Below are positions 13,328 to 24,100 of a stretch of DNA of 64,000 nucleotides, in pieces. The translations under genes were made by a program, and so were the position numbers. The stretch lies in assembly GCA_036925085.1 (NCBI GenBank), contig JAUPFP010000030.1, forward strand, positions 2,575,045 to 2,639,044. The letters are read 5' to 3'. Each line of letters starts with the position of its first letter. Within the stretch, counting starts at the first letter, position 1. The notes below the pieces were generated by a model. That model was given only the letters and a program-made list of their open reading frames with translations, was not told the DNA's origin and did no database searches. The stretch is from Brachycybe producta (taxonomy: Eukaryota > Arthropoda > Diplopoda > Playtdesmida > Andrognathidae).

Positions 13328-14025
13328 AGCGCCAAACTGAATAAGTGAAAGATCACACATGCTGAAAAATCCTGCTCAATCCCACTTTGTAAGGCATTTT
13401 TTTTTTTACTAGAAGCGCTATAGAAGCGCTTTTTGTTTGGAAAGAAACATAGAAAGTTGATTTATATTTTCTGGTGGTTTTTTTTTTCAGCATGTGTGAT
13501 CTATTCCTAAGCGCAAAACTGAATTAACTGCCAAAATTTTGGCTTTTGTTTAATTTTTTTTTTGCAAGGAAATTCTAACATGATGCGCCTATTCCATTTG
13601 GTACTTAATTCAGTTTGGCATTCATTCCATTTGGCGCTTATTCAATGTGGTGCTCATTCAGTTTGGCTTCTTTTTTTTCAAGTTGGCACATATTCAGTTT
13701 GGTGGTTGTTCAAATTGGCGTTTGTTCAGTTTTGGGATTATCCAGTTTGACAGTTGTTCCATTTTGCACTTATTCAATTTGGCGCTCATTCAGTTTGGCG
13801 TTTGTTCAGTTTTGGGATTATTCATTTTGGCATTTGTTCCATTTGGCACTTATTCAGTTTGACAGTTGTTCCATTTGGCGCTTATTCAATATGGCGCTCA
13901 TTCAGTTTGGCGTTTTTTTCAAGTTGGCACTTATTCAGTTTGGTGGTTGTTTAATTTTGGCGTTTATTCAGTTTGGGCGCTTATTCATTTTGGCGTTTGT
14001 TCAATTTGGCGCTTATTCAGCACCA
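13328..14025. repeat. 16-bp minisatellite array with an inverted unit upstream
   Basis: About 27 diverged units of a 16-bp repeat (CAGTTTGGCGCTTATT type) occupy 13585-14022. One unit in inverse orientation (AGCGCCAAACTGAATAAG) sits at 13328, and a hairpin stem GATCACACATGCTGAAAAA / TTTTTCAGCATGTGTGATC spans 13351-13501. The open frame through it is a repeat artefact. Confidence 0.8.
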
Positions 14026-14606
14026 CCAAAAACCCCACCATCATTGTTACATATCATGGTAGCCTTTCACCTTACTCCTCCAGGGATCTCCTTCCCCTCG
14101 AATAGAACCAATCAATTGCCTGTGGTCAATACACACCTCAACTTAAATCATTCTGTCAATCAACTACTCAAAATACCTGTCAACATAAAGAGAAACAAAC
14201 ACGTGTTTTTTTTTTGTATTGTCTTAGCTGCTGAGTCAACAAAGTCTCGAGTCTTCCTTCCCCCTTTAGCCTTCCCCACCCTAACTATTTTTCTTCTCCC
14301 CCCTTCCTTTTTACCAAAATATATTCTAATTAGAATGTCTTGTCATCATCACCACACATCTTATTATATAATCAATTTCTATAGAAATAACGAAAAGTCA
14401 TCATTTTAAACATTTAACATTTATCAATTACAAAAACCTCAAGAAAGAAAAAAAAAATTCCAATTCATAATTGAAATTCTAAATTGAATAAATGCTAATT
14501 ATACAGTTCAATAACTTGCAATCGCAAGTTTAAAAGCCTCCAATCACACGCACGCATTCATTAAACTTACATAAGATAAAACTTGCAATGAGACATATAT
14601 GCCACT

Positions 14607-15215
14607 CAAACAGCTAGTGTTTCTAGTGTTTGATTTGACATTCAACTTGATGAAACTTTCTTTGAAACTTGTATGAGACGCAATCTCATAGAGTTGCACA
14701 AGTTCATCATCTTCGGAGAAACTTTTTTTATGAAACTTTTTTATGAAAAAAAGTTTAACAACTAATTTTCTAAATGAAAAAACAACCAATCAGGAATGGC
14801 AAAAAATACAGGCAGTTAGAAATAGGTGAAAACTCCAGTTGGTTCCGCCCTTGTTATGACGACTGGCAACTTCTAATTGGCTGGTTATGAAGTCTGACGT
14901 CACGTGCTCCACCCTTTTCAACGTCACATGCTACATAACCAGCCAATTAGAAGTTGCCAGTCGTCATAACAAGGGCGGAGCCAACTGAAGTTTTCACCTA
15001 TTTCTACTGTCACTTCCTGTAAAAAAAAAATTGACACGCAAATTTAAACTTTCCAATGTAATTTTTTTTAGTTCACCTCTGATTGGCTGCTTAATGGCGA
15101 GTATCATAAAAAAATCTCACACTAATTTGGAATATGTGCAACTCCAATGAGACTGGGTCTCACACAAGTTGAAAAGAAAGTTTCATCAAGTTAAATGTCA
15201 AATCAGACTACATGC
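14607..15215. mobile_element. Family O inverted repeat hosting a family B insert
   Basis: Arms 14607-14705 and 15140-15215 are inverse copies (GAAACTTTCTTTGAAACTTG against CAAGTTGAAAAGAAAGTTTC, and TTTGACATTCAACTTGATG against CATCAAGTTAAATGTCAAA). The family B MITE occupies the centre. Confidence 0.65.
14809..15008. mobile_element. Family B palindromic MITE
   Basis: It is almost fully palindromic: AGGCAGTTAGAAAT..., CCGCCCTTGTTATGACGAC, TAATTGGCTGGTTATG, then the inverse ending GGGCGGAGCCAACTG...ATTTCTACTGTC. It lies in the loop of another inverted repeat (14607-15215). Confidence 0.8.
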
Positions 15216-15224
15216 TAGCAAGGA

Positions 15225-16257
15225 CAAGTGAAATGTGGGCCCACCCTCACTGAATACAGTCAACAGTCACTTATTAGTACCTGAATCTTCTTACCCTGAA
15301 TCTCAAAACAACAATAACAACAAACAATAACAATCACAGTTCGTTACACCCTTGTGACAACAAAAAAATTCACTAATTTTTTTTTCTATGTAGAACTTTC
15401 AGTGGCCACTCACTCTCCCTCTCTCTGTAGGTGGTCAATTGATCAGTGGTCATTTTGTAGGCTAATATAATTGTTAAACTCTGATAAATTTCTTAAGAAA
15501 AAAAGCCAGTTAAGAAGATATTACCTGAAAATCCTCCAAACTGCTCCACCTGCTGTTTCCAGTTCAACATTCTTGTAAATTAAGAGCAGGAAACTTCACT
15601 GAAATGGAGGAGGGTCCTAAGCAGAGGAGAAGGAAGAGGGCCCTATAAGCAGTTCAGGAGGAGGAGGAGGGTCATAAGCAGGGGAGGAGGGGACCCCATC
15701 TCCTCAGTCATACACGTCATAATAATATTTATTATGTCTTTAGATCACGTTCGTCATATTATTAAAAAAATGAGCTTTTTTTAAAAAGTAAAACGGAAGA
15801 AAAACGTCCTTCAGCTTTCTAATCATTTTTGGGCGGAAATATTACAGTAATTTTTAAAATATTCAAGGTCAAAATAACATTCCTATTAAAGAACAGGAAG
15901 GAGAGAAAAAAAAACAACCATTGGAATTTCAAAGTTTATAAATAGAGTGAATAAAAACCGTTATTTTATATAAGGCCAAAGGGCTAAATTATTACAAACA
16001 TAACAATTTTGTTGTCCACTTTTTATCATAACTCAAATAATTTAATCGATAAATTATTCCATAATTCGCCGCCCCTCCCTTCCCCTCCCACCGGGCCACA
16101 CAGGGCTCCATCACAATTTATACTCACTTTTGCTTTTTATTTGTCCTCTAAAAGTTACAAACACAACTGAAAGTTATACCAAACACAGATTATTTTTCAT
16201 AAATTCTTCATTAAAAATGTATTTTTCATAAATTCTTCATTAAAAATGCATTGAAAA
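15225..16257. other. No gene recognised
   Basis: Contains a GGA-rich purine segment (15600-15690) and a short GC-rich block (16065-16115); otherwise AT-rich. Confidence 0.55.
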
Positions 16258-16466
16258 TACAGGCAGTTAGAAATCGGGGAGAACTTCAGTTGGCTCCGCC
16301 CTTTTTATGACGACCAGCAACTTCTAATTGGTTTGTTGTGTGGTTCGACGTTGAAAAGGGCGGAGTACGTGACGGCAGACTACACAACAAACGAATTAGA
16401 AGTTGCCGGTCGTCATAACAAGGGCGGAGCCAACTGAAGTTCTCCCCGATTTCTAACTGTCTGTTT
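16258..16466. mobile_element. Family B palindromic MITE
   Basis: It opens ACAGGCAGTTAGAAATCGGG and closes CCGATTTCTAACTGTCTGT; arms include GGCTCCGCCCTTTTTATG and its inverse. Confidence 0.8.
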
Positions 16467-16597
16467 GAAAATGACTTAAAAAACTTCATTTTGAGCACTT
16501 TTTTTTTCAATTTATAGTCATTTTTACCAGTCAGTCGGCTCGTGTGCAAAGGTCCGGCATCTTTCCATAGCAGTACAGTTGCAACTGACAGACCAGC

Positions 16598-16793
16598 ACA
16601 GGCATCTGTAGACAGCGTCAGAATTTCTTTGGATCCGCCCTTTTATGAGTGTCAAACCAAATATCAACCAATTAGAAATAAAAAGGGCGGGGTATGTGAC
16701 ATCAGAGTCAGTAACAAACCAATTAGAAATTGATGTTGCTCATAAAAGGGCGGAGCCAACAAAAATTCTGAAGCTGTCTACAGATGCCTGTCA
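16598..16793. mobile_element. Family B variant
   Basis: Different ends (GGCATCTGTAGACAGCGTCAG / CTGTCTACAGATGCC) but the same internal block GGGCGGAGCCAAC and CAATTAGAAAT. Confidence 0.7.
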
Positions 16794-16852
16794 GACCAGC
16801 CAGTACCTACGACATTTTGCAAACTTTGAGCTCGACCACTGAAAAGACAGGC

Positions 16853-17182
16853 AGTTGGGCGCAGCCAAAAAAAATCTGTTAGCCCCGCCCTTTTATGAGT
16901 ATCAGACCAATAACAAACCCATAACAAACAGAATCAAACACAGGAATTTAGAAATCAGGGAAAACACAACGACTGGCAACTTCTAATTGGTTGGTTATGT
17001 AGTCTGACGTCACATGCTCCGCCCTTTTTATGCAACGTCGAACAACACAACAAACCAATTAGAAGTTCCCGGTCGTCATAAAAAGGGCGGAGCCAACTTG
17101 TGTTTTCTCCGATTTCTAAATGCCTGTGAATTAAACACGTAACCGAATCAGAATAAATTTTTGTGGCTGCGCCCAACTGCTT
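16853..17182. mobile_element. Family B-related element with ends CAGGCAGTTGGGCGCAGCC
   Basis: The outer terminal inverted repeats CAGTTGGGCGCAGCC and GGCTGCGCCCAACTG bound it. A typical family B MITE (about 16941-17128) is inserted inside, so the outer element is older. Confidence 0.7.
16941..17128. mobile_element. Family B MITE nested in an older relative
   Basis: It starts CACAGGAATTTAGAAATCAG and ends CGATTTCTAAATGCCTGTG. Confidence 0.7.
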
Positions 17183-17680
17183 CTCTGAAAAGTGGTTCGT
17201 GTGCCAAAGGCCCTTATAGTTGAGCTGCTCTTTTTTTATCTTCTTCTGTTTTCTTGACACAAAAAAAAACTGTTTCATTATATAAAATGATGCACGTTTT
17301 TGTGATACATTTTTAAATTGTAATTGATTGATTGTTCGTCTTTCTAATGTTTTTTGTTCAACGTTGAACAAAAAAAAAACAATAGACATGCACGCACGCA
17401 CATTGACACGCACGCACTCACTCACGAAACGCACACGGAATATACAGGGTACAATATCATTCATTCGATTGTTGTTGTTTTTTCATTAGAAAAATGCAAT
17501 ATTAATCTATTAACCATTGCCACTTGTGCGCACTTCATCATATATTTTAATACGGATCTTCCGTAATCATCTTTTGTCCTAAATAATTAACAGTAACACA
17601 CTTCTTTTTGAAATGTTAAAATGGTAGATTTGTAACCCCAAAAAAAAAATTGAAAAACGCGTCAAATGCAAGCTTAATAT

Positions 17681-18205
17681 GGGTTTCCGAACAACTGATT
17701 TTCGAACTCTTGGATTATTCTGTCTTTCAGAAGAGCAAAATTATAAGGGTTCTGTGAAAACGCGCACACGAAAAAAAAAACCCACACGAAAAATTGCGCA
17801 CAGAAGCAGGACAAGCAAATGCGCACCGGAAAACTGCGCACACGGAAAACTGCGCACACGGAAAACTGCGCACACAGAAAAATGCGCACACGGACAAATA
17901 CGCTCTGTAGGCATATATTCAACCAACAAATTATAAACATCTATGGTACCCAGTACTTGAACTGTGCATATTTTCCATGTGCGCATTTTTCCTTGTGTGC
18001 TTTTTTCCTTGTGCGCTTTTTTCCTTGTGCGCTTTTTTGTGCGCGCATTTTTCTTGAGCACATATATGATAGTGGGTTTTTTTTTTCTGTGCGCAATTTT
18101 CATGTGGGTTTTTTCTGGTCACCAATTATGAGAAACTTAAGATATCAACATGAAAATCCTAATTTATAAGTGATTTGTCAGTCATTCTAGTTTCTAAATT
18201 CTAAC
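17681..18205. mobile_element. Family A element carrying a nested foldback element
   Basis: Left end AACTGATTTTCGAACTC...TTCAG and right end GATATCAACATGAAAATCC...CATTCTAGTTTCTAAA are family A. The middle is replaced by the hairpin element at 17743-18125. Confidence 0.75.
17743..18125. mobile_element. Foldback-type element with 16-bp repeat arms
   Basis: The left arm has GAAAAAACCCACACG then tandem 16-bp units of the form ACACGGAAAACTGCGC (17830-17900). The right arm is the inverse, with 16-bp units ACAAGGAAAAAAGCGC on the minus strand (17965-18060). A spacer of about 65 bp separates them. Flanking AATTAT on both sides looks like the target duplication inside family A. Drosophila FB elements have this architecture (subrepeated inverted arms), but relatedness is not shown. 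Confidence 0.7.
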
Positions 18206-18237
18206 AACATTTATTGGTGGCTTTGCAAATAGAAACA

Positions 18238-18545
18238 GTGTTTTTTTTCAAATAGAACAGTGATTTTGCAGAATATGACTGATTGTCTCCATTTTGGTGG
18301 TACTGTAGCACCACCGACATTTTAGACAATGTGCAAAAAAAAAATAACTAAAGCAATCTGGAATTCTAATAAGGAATAATTATAAGAAGGAAACTTGGCA
18401 CTTGAATTTCTAGATTGCCTTTAGTCATTTTGTGCAGGGAATATATTGCCTAAAATGCTAGTAATTCTGCAGAGTTATTATCAAACTGTTGGTTTCGCAA
18501 AATAGAACAGTAATTTTGCAGAATGACTGATTTTTTCCAACTTTG
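18238..18545. mobile_element. Family E inverted repeat with a nested fragment
   Basis: GAACAGTGATTTTGCAGAAT occurs near both ends (18257 and 18502). GACAATGTGCA and TTGTGCAGGG flank a nested piece of family F (about 18372-18420). Confidence 0.55.
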
Positions 18546-18755
18546 ACGCTAACAGCCAGCTAACCACCATCGCCCGTCGCTCCCCCCCCCCTCCCACTCG
18601 CCCATTTTCTAATTATTTTTAATAATAAACTATCAAAACGTGTTCACTACCTACATTTGAGCTAGAAAAAAAATGAAATGTCACTTTTATTGTACATTTT
18701 TTTTAGCTTCTTCTTCTACCTATTCAAGTTCTTCTTTGGCTTATTGACCTCATTT

Positions 18756-18756
<1 letters not shown>

Positions 18757-18809
<53 letters not shown>
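18757..18809. repeat. (ATT)n microsatellite
   Basis: About 17 uninterrupted trinucleotide units. Confidence 0.95.
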
Positions 18810-18811
<2 letters not shown>

Positions 18812-18981
18812 ATTACATGTCTTAAAATATATATCAAAAAAAGGTAATTATGATGAGACTTGAAATCACACAATTGATGACACGTTTCTTCATCTTATTT
18901 TGAAGGTTTTAATATTCACGCAAAAATAACTAAGAAACATGTTCAACCCTAGTTCTATAGAAAATATCAATTCAGGGGTTC

Positions 18982-19131
18982 AAAGCTCTAACTATAGCTA
19001 ATTTCGCACCCAAGGCAAGAATAAAACTGGCGCCCTCCCTTAGTTATTTTGCGCCTCTATTTCTGCGCCCTGCGCTTTGCGCCCTATGCAAGGTGCCATA
19101 TACTCACCTTGCCCTAGTTAGAGCTCTCTGA
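18982..19131. mobile_element. Family P MITE
   Basis: AGCTCTAACTATAGC and CCCTAGTTAGAGCTCT are inverse ends with AAAACTGGCGCC and TTTTGCGCC inside, as at 45813-45968. Confidence 0.6.
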
Positions 19132-19149
19132 TTGCGATTTAAGCCAAAA

Positions 19150-20211
19150 TTAAATATAAAAATCGAGAATTGGAACTCGGGGGGTTTTTTTGTGCGATAA
19201 TTTTATGTTTTGTTCAAAAGAATCGAATTTTGTTTTTGTTTAATTAAACCGGATTTAATTCTTCTTATTTTTCTCATCTTTCGTGACAAAGATTAAACAC
19301 ATCCCATTATGTCAAATATTACAACAAATAAAAGGATTTAAGTGAGAAAGTGTTACATTGAATTTTACATTATTATTATTATTATTATTAATCTTATAAA
19401 AGAGGTTAAAAACAGAAGAAAATTGAAATGAAAAGTACAATTTCACGCATTGTTTATATTATTTTTTTCTATTTACATGTCACATCTGAAGAAAAATTAA
19501 ATAGCAATTAGGTCAAAATGGTAACAAAAAAAAAATAATAATTTCAAGGTAAAAAGTCTCTTTAATATATTTTGCAACTATTTATTTATAGTGTATTATT
19601 AATAATTATTATTATTGTTTTGTTAAAAAAAAAAAGATTTATCCATAATTTACTATCTCATCAGTAATTAAATAACCTTTAATTAGCATGATAATCAATA
19701 TAAAAGGTAATGAGAATTACAAAATAATTGTCTATAACTTCAAATTTGACCCAAATTGTATTTTGAGTGTGTGTGTGTGTGTGTGTGTGTATGGAGGAGG
19801 TGCATCTTTTGATTTGAAAAGATAGTTAAAAGTCTAATTAATGAAAAATCTATTGTTAGTTGTATTAAGAAGAAGAAGAAGAAGAAGAAAAAGAAAAAAA
19901 TGGAAACAATCTTATTTTCTAATCTATTTATCTTAATTGTCTTTTGGTTGGTTTTTTTTTTTCTAATCTAAAATGAGCACAAACACATTTCCAATAATCT
20001 CTTTCTCATTGATAAGCAAACAAGGTTTTTGTAGCAAATTACTCATAATTATGTTTCATAAGTGTTTATCCATATAATCTACTTGTATACAGAGACACAA
20101 AAAAAAATAAGACAATCAACCCTTTCCCTTAAGTAGATTTCAACTTGAAAGCTAGGATTGAAACGAACAATTTTTGGCTTGTCAATCCAATGCAAAAATT
20201 GATTAGGTGTG
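19150..20211. other. No gene recognised; microsatellites only
   Basis: Holds (ATT), (GT) and (GAA) runs in AT-rich DNA upstream of the CBM14 exon. Confidence 0.6.
19766..19790. repeat. (GT)n microsatellite
   Basis: Twelve units. Confidence 0.9.
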
Positions 20212-20530
20212 TATGGTACATTTTGTTTTAAGGTGGTTTTAAAGTATGTGCTTCGTTTTCTGATAATTATATTCTTGTCTTTCAGGTGCAAAAATGACGA
20301 GAAATTAAAACGTGTCTTAAAAACTAGAAGGGTACTTCAATTACATAAGGATATTTTTTATGTAGATTTCTTTCAAACCAAAAACTTTTTATTTGAGTTT
20401 GAAAATGACTCCCAACTTTAAACAGATGATATCTTTTAATTTTTTGTCTACAAAATGTTTATTTTGAAAGATATCAACATGAAAATACAGTACTATATGA
20501 AATGACTCAGCTACCCTTCTAGTATGAAGA
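20212..20530. mobile_element. Family A element
   Basis: It opens TTAAGGTGGTTTTAAAG, the clearest left end in the window, contains AAAAACTAGAAGGGTA, and closes with CTCAGCTACCCTTCTAGT. Confidence 0.75.
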
Positions 20531-20990
20531 TGTTTGAAGAAAACAAAAAAACAAATTACAAATGTTTTGCAACAATAGAATGTTAATTGTCAAAAATGTA
20601 GGCCATATATTTTCCGTTCTATCATGCATATTTTATGAATTTAATGCCTATTTAAAAATGATTAGTGCATATAAATCCGATCTATATTCCAATACCTAAA
20701 ATGTAATAATAACTTTAATAAGGCAATCAATGTCTGTACATTTGAATGCATGATTGAATGACTTCAAAGGGATGTTTCAGGCATAAACAATGTTCATCCA
20801 TTAATCAACTTTTTTTTAATACAACTTAATTAAGAAAAAAAAAAAACAATGGCTGAATATTTTATTTAAAGCTTCAAGTGTTCCGGGATTGTTCTATTTT
20901 TTTACATTTATTATAAATTATAATGGAGTTTAATTACTAATTATAATTAACGGTATTTGTTTCTATATTTTTTTTCTTTCTTTCTTATAG

Positions 20991-21188
20991 TGTGTTCACG
21001 TTCTGAAAAAGCCGATTTCGAATGTCCAGAACAATTTGGTTATTATCCGGATGGAAACGAATGTAGCCGTTATTTCGTATGTGTCTTCGGAGGAGCTTTA
21101 CACGAGAGTTGCACTGGAGGACTCTTCTTTAGTGTGGACTTGCAAACCTGTGATTGGCCACGGAATGTCAAATGCAATGCCGCAAATG
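20991..21188 (+). CDS. Cda5: Cda5 exon: CBM14 (peritrophin-A) chitin-binding domain
   Basis: The exon follows a polypyrimidine tract and TATAG acceptor and ends before GTAGGG. It encodes a compact six-cysteine module, FECPEQFGYYPDGNEC to WPRNVKC, with the aromatic residues typical of CBM14. This domain binds chitin and would anchor the deacetylase to its substrate. The preceding in-frame stretch (20957-20990) is the pyrimidine tract of the intron, not a signal peptide. Confidence 0.93.
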
Positions 21189-24100
21189 GTAGGGACAATA
21201 GGGCCTAACTCACATCCATATACTTTGGGTTGAAACAAACACGGACCACTTTTGGTGGTCGATTTCGAACCGACCACTTCGATAAAATACATTTGCAACC
21301 ACGTTGTAACCACAACTCAACCACCTGCAACTTCATTTTACAGTCGAAAACGACCACCAAAAGTGGCCTGTGTGCCAAGGGCACAATTGGAACTTCTAGT
21401 TTCCAAGAGTCATGGTAAAAACTATATAAAAACCCCTGATTTTGGAACACTCTGGTTATATATTATACATTTTCAGAATTTCATCAATTATTGAAAGTGT
21501 GTTCGAAACTAGAAGAGTAGCTGAGAATCACTTAATAGTATTTTCAAGTTGGGTCACTAAAAACTGACATAAACAGCTTATTTTAAAAGATATCAAACTC
21601 TTAAGTGCTTGAGCTACCCTTCTAGTTTCTAAAAACATCTTCAAGTTTCTCCTGAAAAGTTTATGAACTGATGATTTTCGAACCATCTGTGGCTGAAATT
21701 AAAAGTGTGTTAGAAACTAGAATGCAAGCTAAATCACTTTAAAATAGTATTTTCAAGTTTTGATATCTTTCAAAATGAACTTTTTATAAATGAAGATTAA
21801 AAAAAAAATATCATCTGCTTAAAAGTTGTGTATATTTTTTCAAACGTGACATAAAAAGCTTATTTTAAAAGATAACGTGAAAATGTGATTGAGCTACTTT
21901 TTCTAGTTTCTAAAACATTTTTAATTTATTTATTTGTCTTCATTTTGTTTCTGAAAGACAGAATATTAGCTGTTCATAAACCATCTTAATGTTATTTCTG
22001 AGAAGACGAAGAAGAAAAAAAAGTGGTTTACATTCATTTTTCAAAAGTAGAAATTAGTATTTAAGTTGAGCCACGACCACCACCACCACAACACGACCAC
22101 CATCTAATTTACCTGTAACTATTCCAACTGTCACCAAAATAAAAGTAATCCAAATTCTATCAACTAATTCAACTGTAAATTAACTTCCTTGAGTATTTGA
22201 GATTTGATGTCAGATTGACTTCAAGAAATACCCTGAAAAATCTCTTTGTTTATTTTGTTGTTTTCAAAAGAAATTACCTTCAATAAAGATTCGTAACAAA
22301 CCGTGAAAGTTCAACCGGTTTTTTTTTATAAAAAAAAAACCTCAGGTGCCAACAAGGTAGAATATTCTTCACTTCCGTTGTCTAACAAACATACAACAGA
22401 AGGAGATTTTACCATTTATGATAATAATGATAATGATAATATCAAATGGAAAGAATAGCTAGGGGACATGCTTGGTGATGCACTCATCATTTTGCATTTT
22501 GGAAAATAATAATTGCCCATTTTCACTATTGCAACCATAAAGGACGTTGTTTGCATTGCAATTTGTACTATTTTTTCTTTTCTCTCCAATTCCACCCACT
22601 TCTTTGTTTTGTGTAAATTGAACGGAAAAAAAATGAAACCTTGACTGGAAAAAATGTTTCTTTGTGTGTGTGATAAGAATACGAGCATTCAAAATAATAA
22701 CAGAAATAACGTCATTTTACAGTTTTCTTTTCAAGTTAATTTCAAATTTTTTTTCCATTTAAATTAATAAATATTAATTATTAAGGTCGAAACTTTTATG
22801 CAAATAAAAATTCAGAAAATGTGAAAAATTGTTTTAAAAAAAAATGCAAAATGTGCAAGAAAATTGTTTGTTTTAGACAAAAAACAAATTATATATTTAT
22901 TAAGCCAGGTCTGTGTATGTGTGTGTGTGGTAACGCTGTACAAACCTTGAAGCACGTCGGAATTTATATAAATTTAAATGAATAAATGAACCGCTTTTTT
23001 TCTCAAGGTCAACTATATGTCGCACCCTTCCCATCCAAGAACCCCATTGATATTAAATTGGAAAGGGGGGGGGAAAGGTTGGAAAGTGTAGAAGGGGGGA
23101 GAGAGAGAAACGTGGAGGGGGTGACTGAAATTGAAATGAAAGGAGTAAAAAAGGAACAAAAGAAGCGCATGCGCACACCAGAGAAAATGAAAAACTCATT
23201 TTCTCTTTCAAATATAAAAAGGGGAGGGGATAATAGTAGCAAAATTAAACTACAGTTTATCACAGGCAATTATGCCCAGCATTAGAATTTCTTTTGCGCA
23301 GCCCTTTTATGAACGTCATCAATTTCTAATTGGATTTGTTACAAGGTCTGACGTCATAAAAGGGCGGAGGAAAAGAAATTTTAATGCTGGGCACAATTGC
23401 CTGCCAATTTTGCTCCCGTCATTTAAGACGGGTTACCCCACTAGTATATTATAATTTATAATAATGGAAAAACTACAATTGATTAAAATTCTGAAGTAGT
23501 TAATAGCTACAATAGTGAGAATGCAAAATCAAACCGATTTTGTGGTGGTTTTTAAGATGTAAACGCTCCTCGCACTCAGGTTATTCTTACCTTAATTCGG
23601 GTGCAAAACAAAGAGAAACCAGAAAGTGTTTTAGAAATTAGAAGGGTAACTCAATCACGTCAAATGAGTATTTTCACGTTAATTTCTTTCAAAATAAGCG
23701 TTTTATATGTCAGTTTAGAAATGACCCAACTTTTTACAGACGATATTTCTTTAATTTTTGTCTATGAAAAAATTATTTTTAAAAGGTACCAACATAAAAA
23801 TACCATAAAGTTATTGAGCTACCCTTCTAGTCTCTAAAACACTTTCTAGTTTTTTTTTAATTTTTGCTCTTCTAAAAGACAGAATAATCAGAGTTTAAAA
23901 ATCAGCTGTTTGTAAACCATTTTAAGAAGCCTTTTGTTACTTTGTAGAATTTCATTTCTAACCATAAAAGTGTGTTCATAAGAAATAAGTGAGATTATGC
24001 AAATTTATGCAAATTTTACAAAATATTATGCATATTTATTTTGAATTAAACTGATTACTATTGCACATACATGCATGACAATCATATTGTACCATAGTGT

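Noticed and set aside
13615..14409. 264-codon open frame on the plus strand
   Set aside because: It is created by the 16-bp minisatellite and continues into unrelated AT-rich sequence. Overlapping frames are equally open.
16955..17464. 169-codon minus-strand open frame
   Set aside because: Most of it runs through the nested family B palindromes; no domain or codon bias.
17819..17940. Evenly spaced short repeats resembling a CRISPR array
   Set aside because: Units are 16 bp head-to-tail with no spacers, inverse arms exist, and the genome is eukaryotic.
20957..20990. Hydrophobic MFLYFFSFFLIV lead-in before the CBM14 exon as a signal peptide
   Set aside because: It begins at a TTG, lacks an ATG, and is the polypyrimidine tract ending in TATAG, a splice acceptor.
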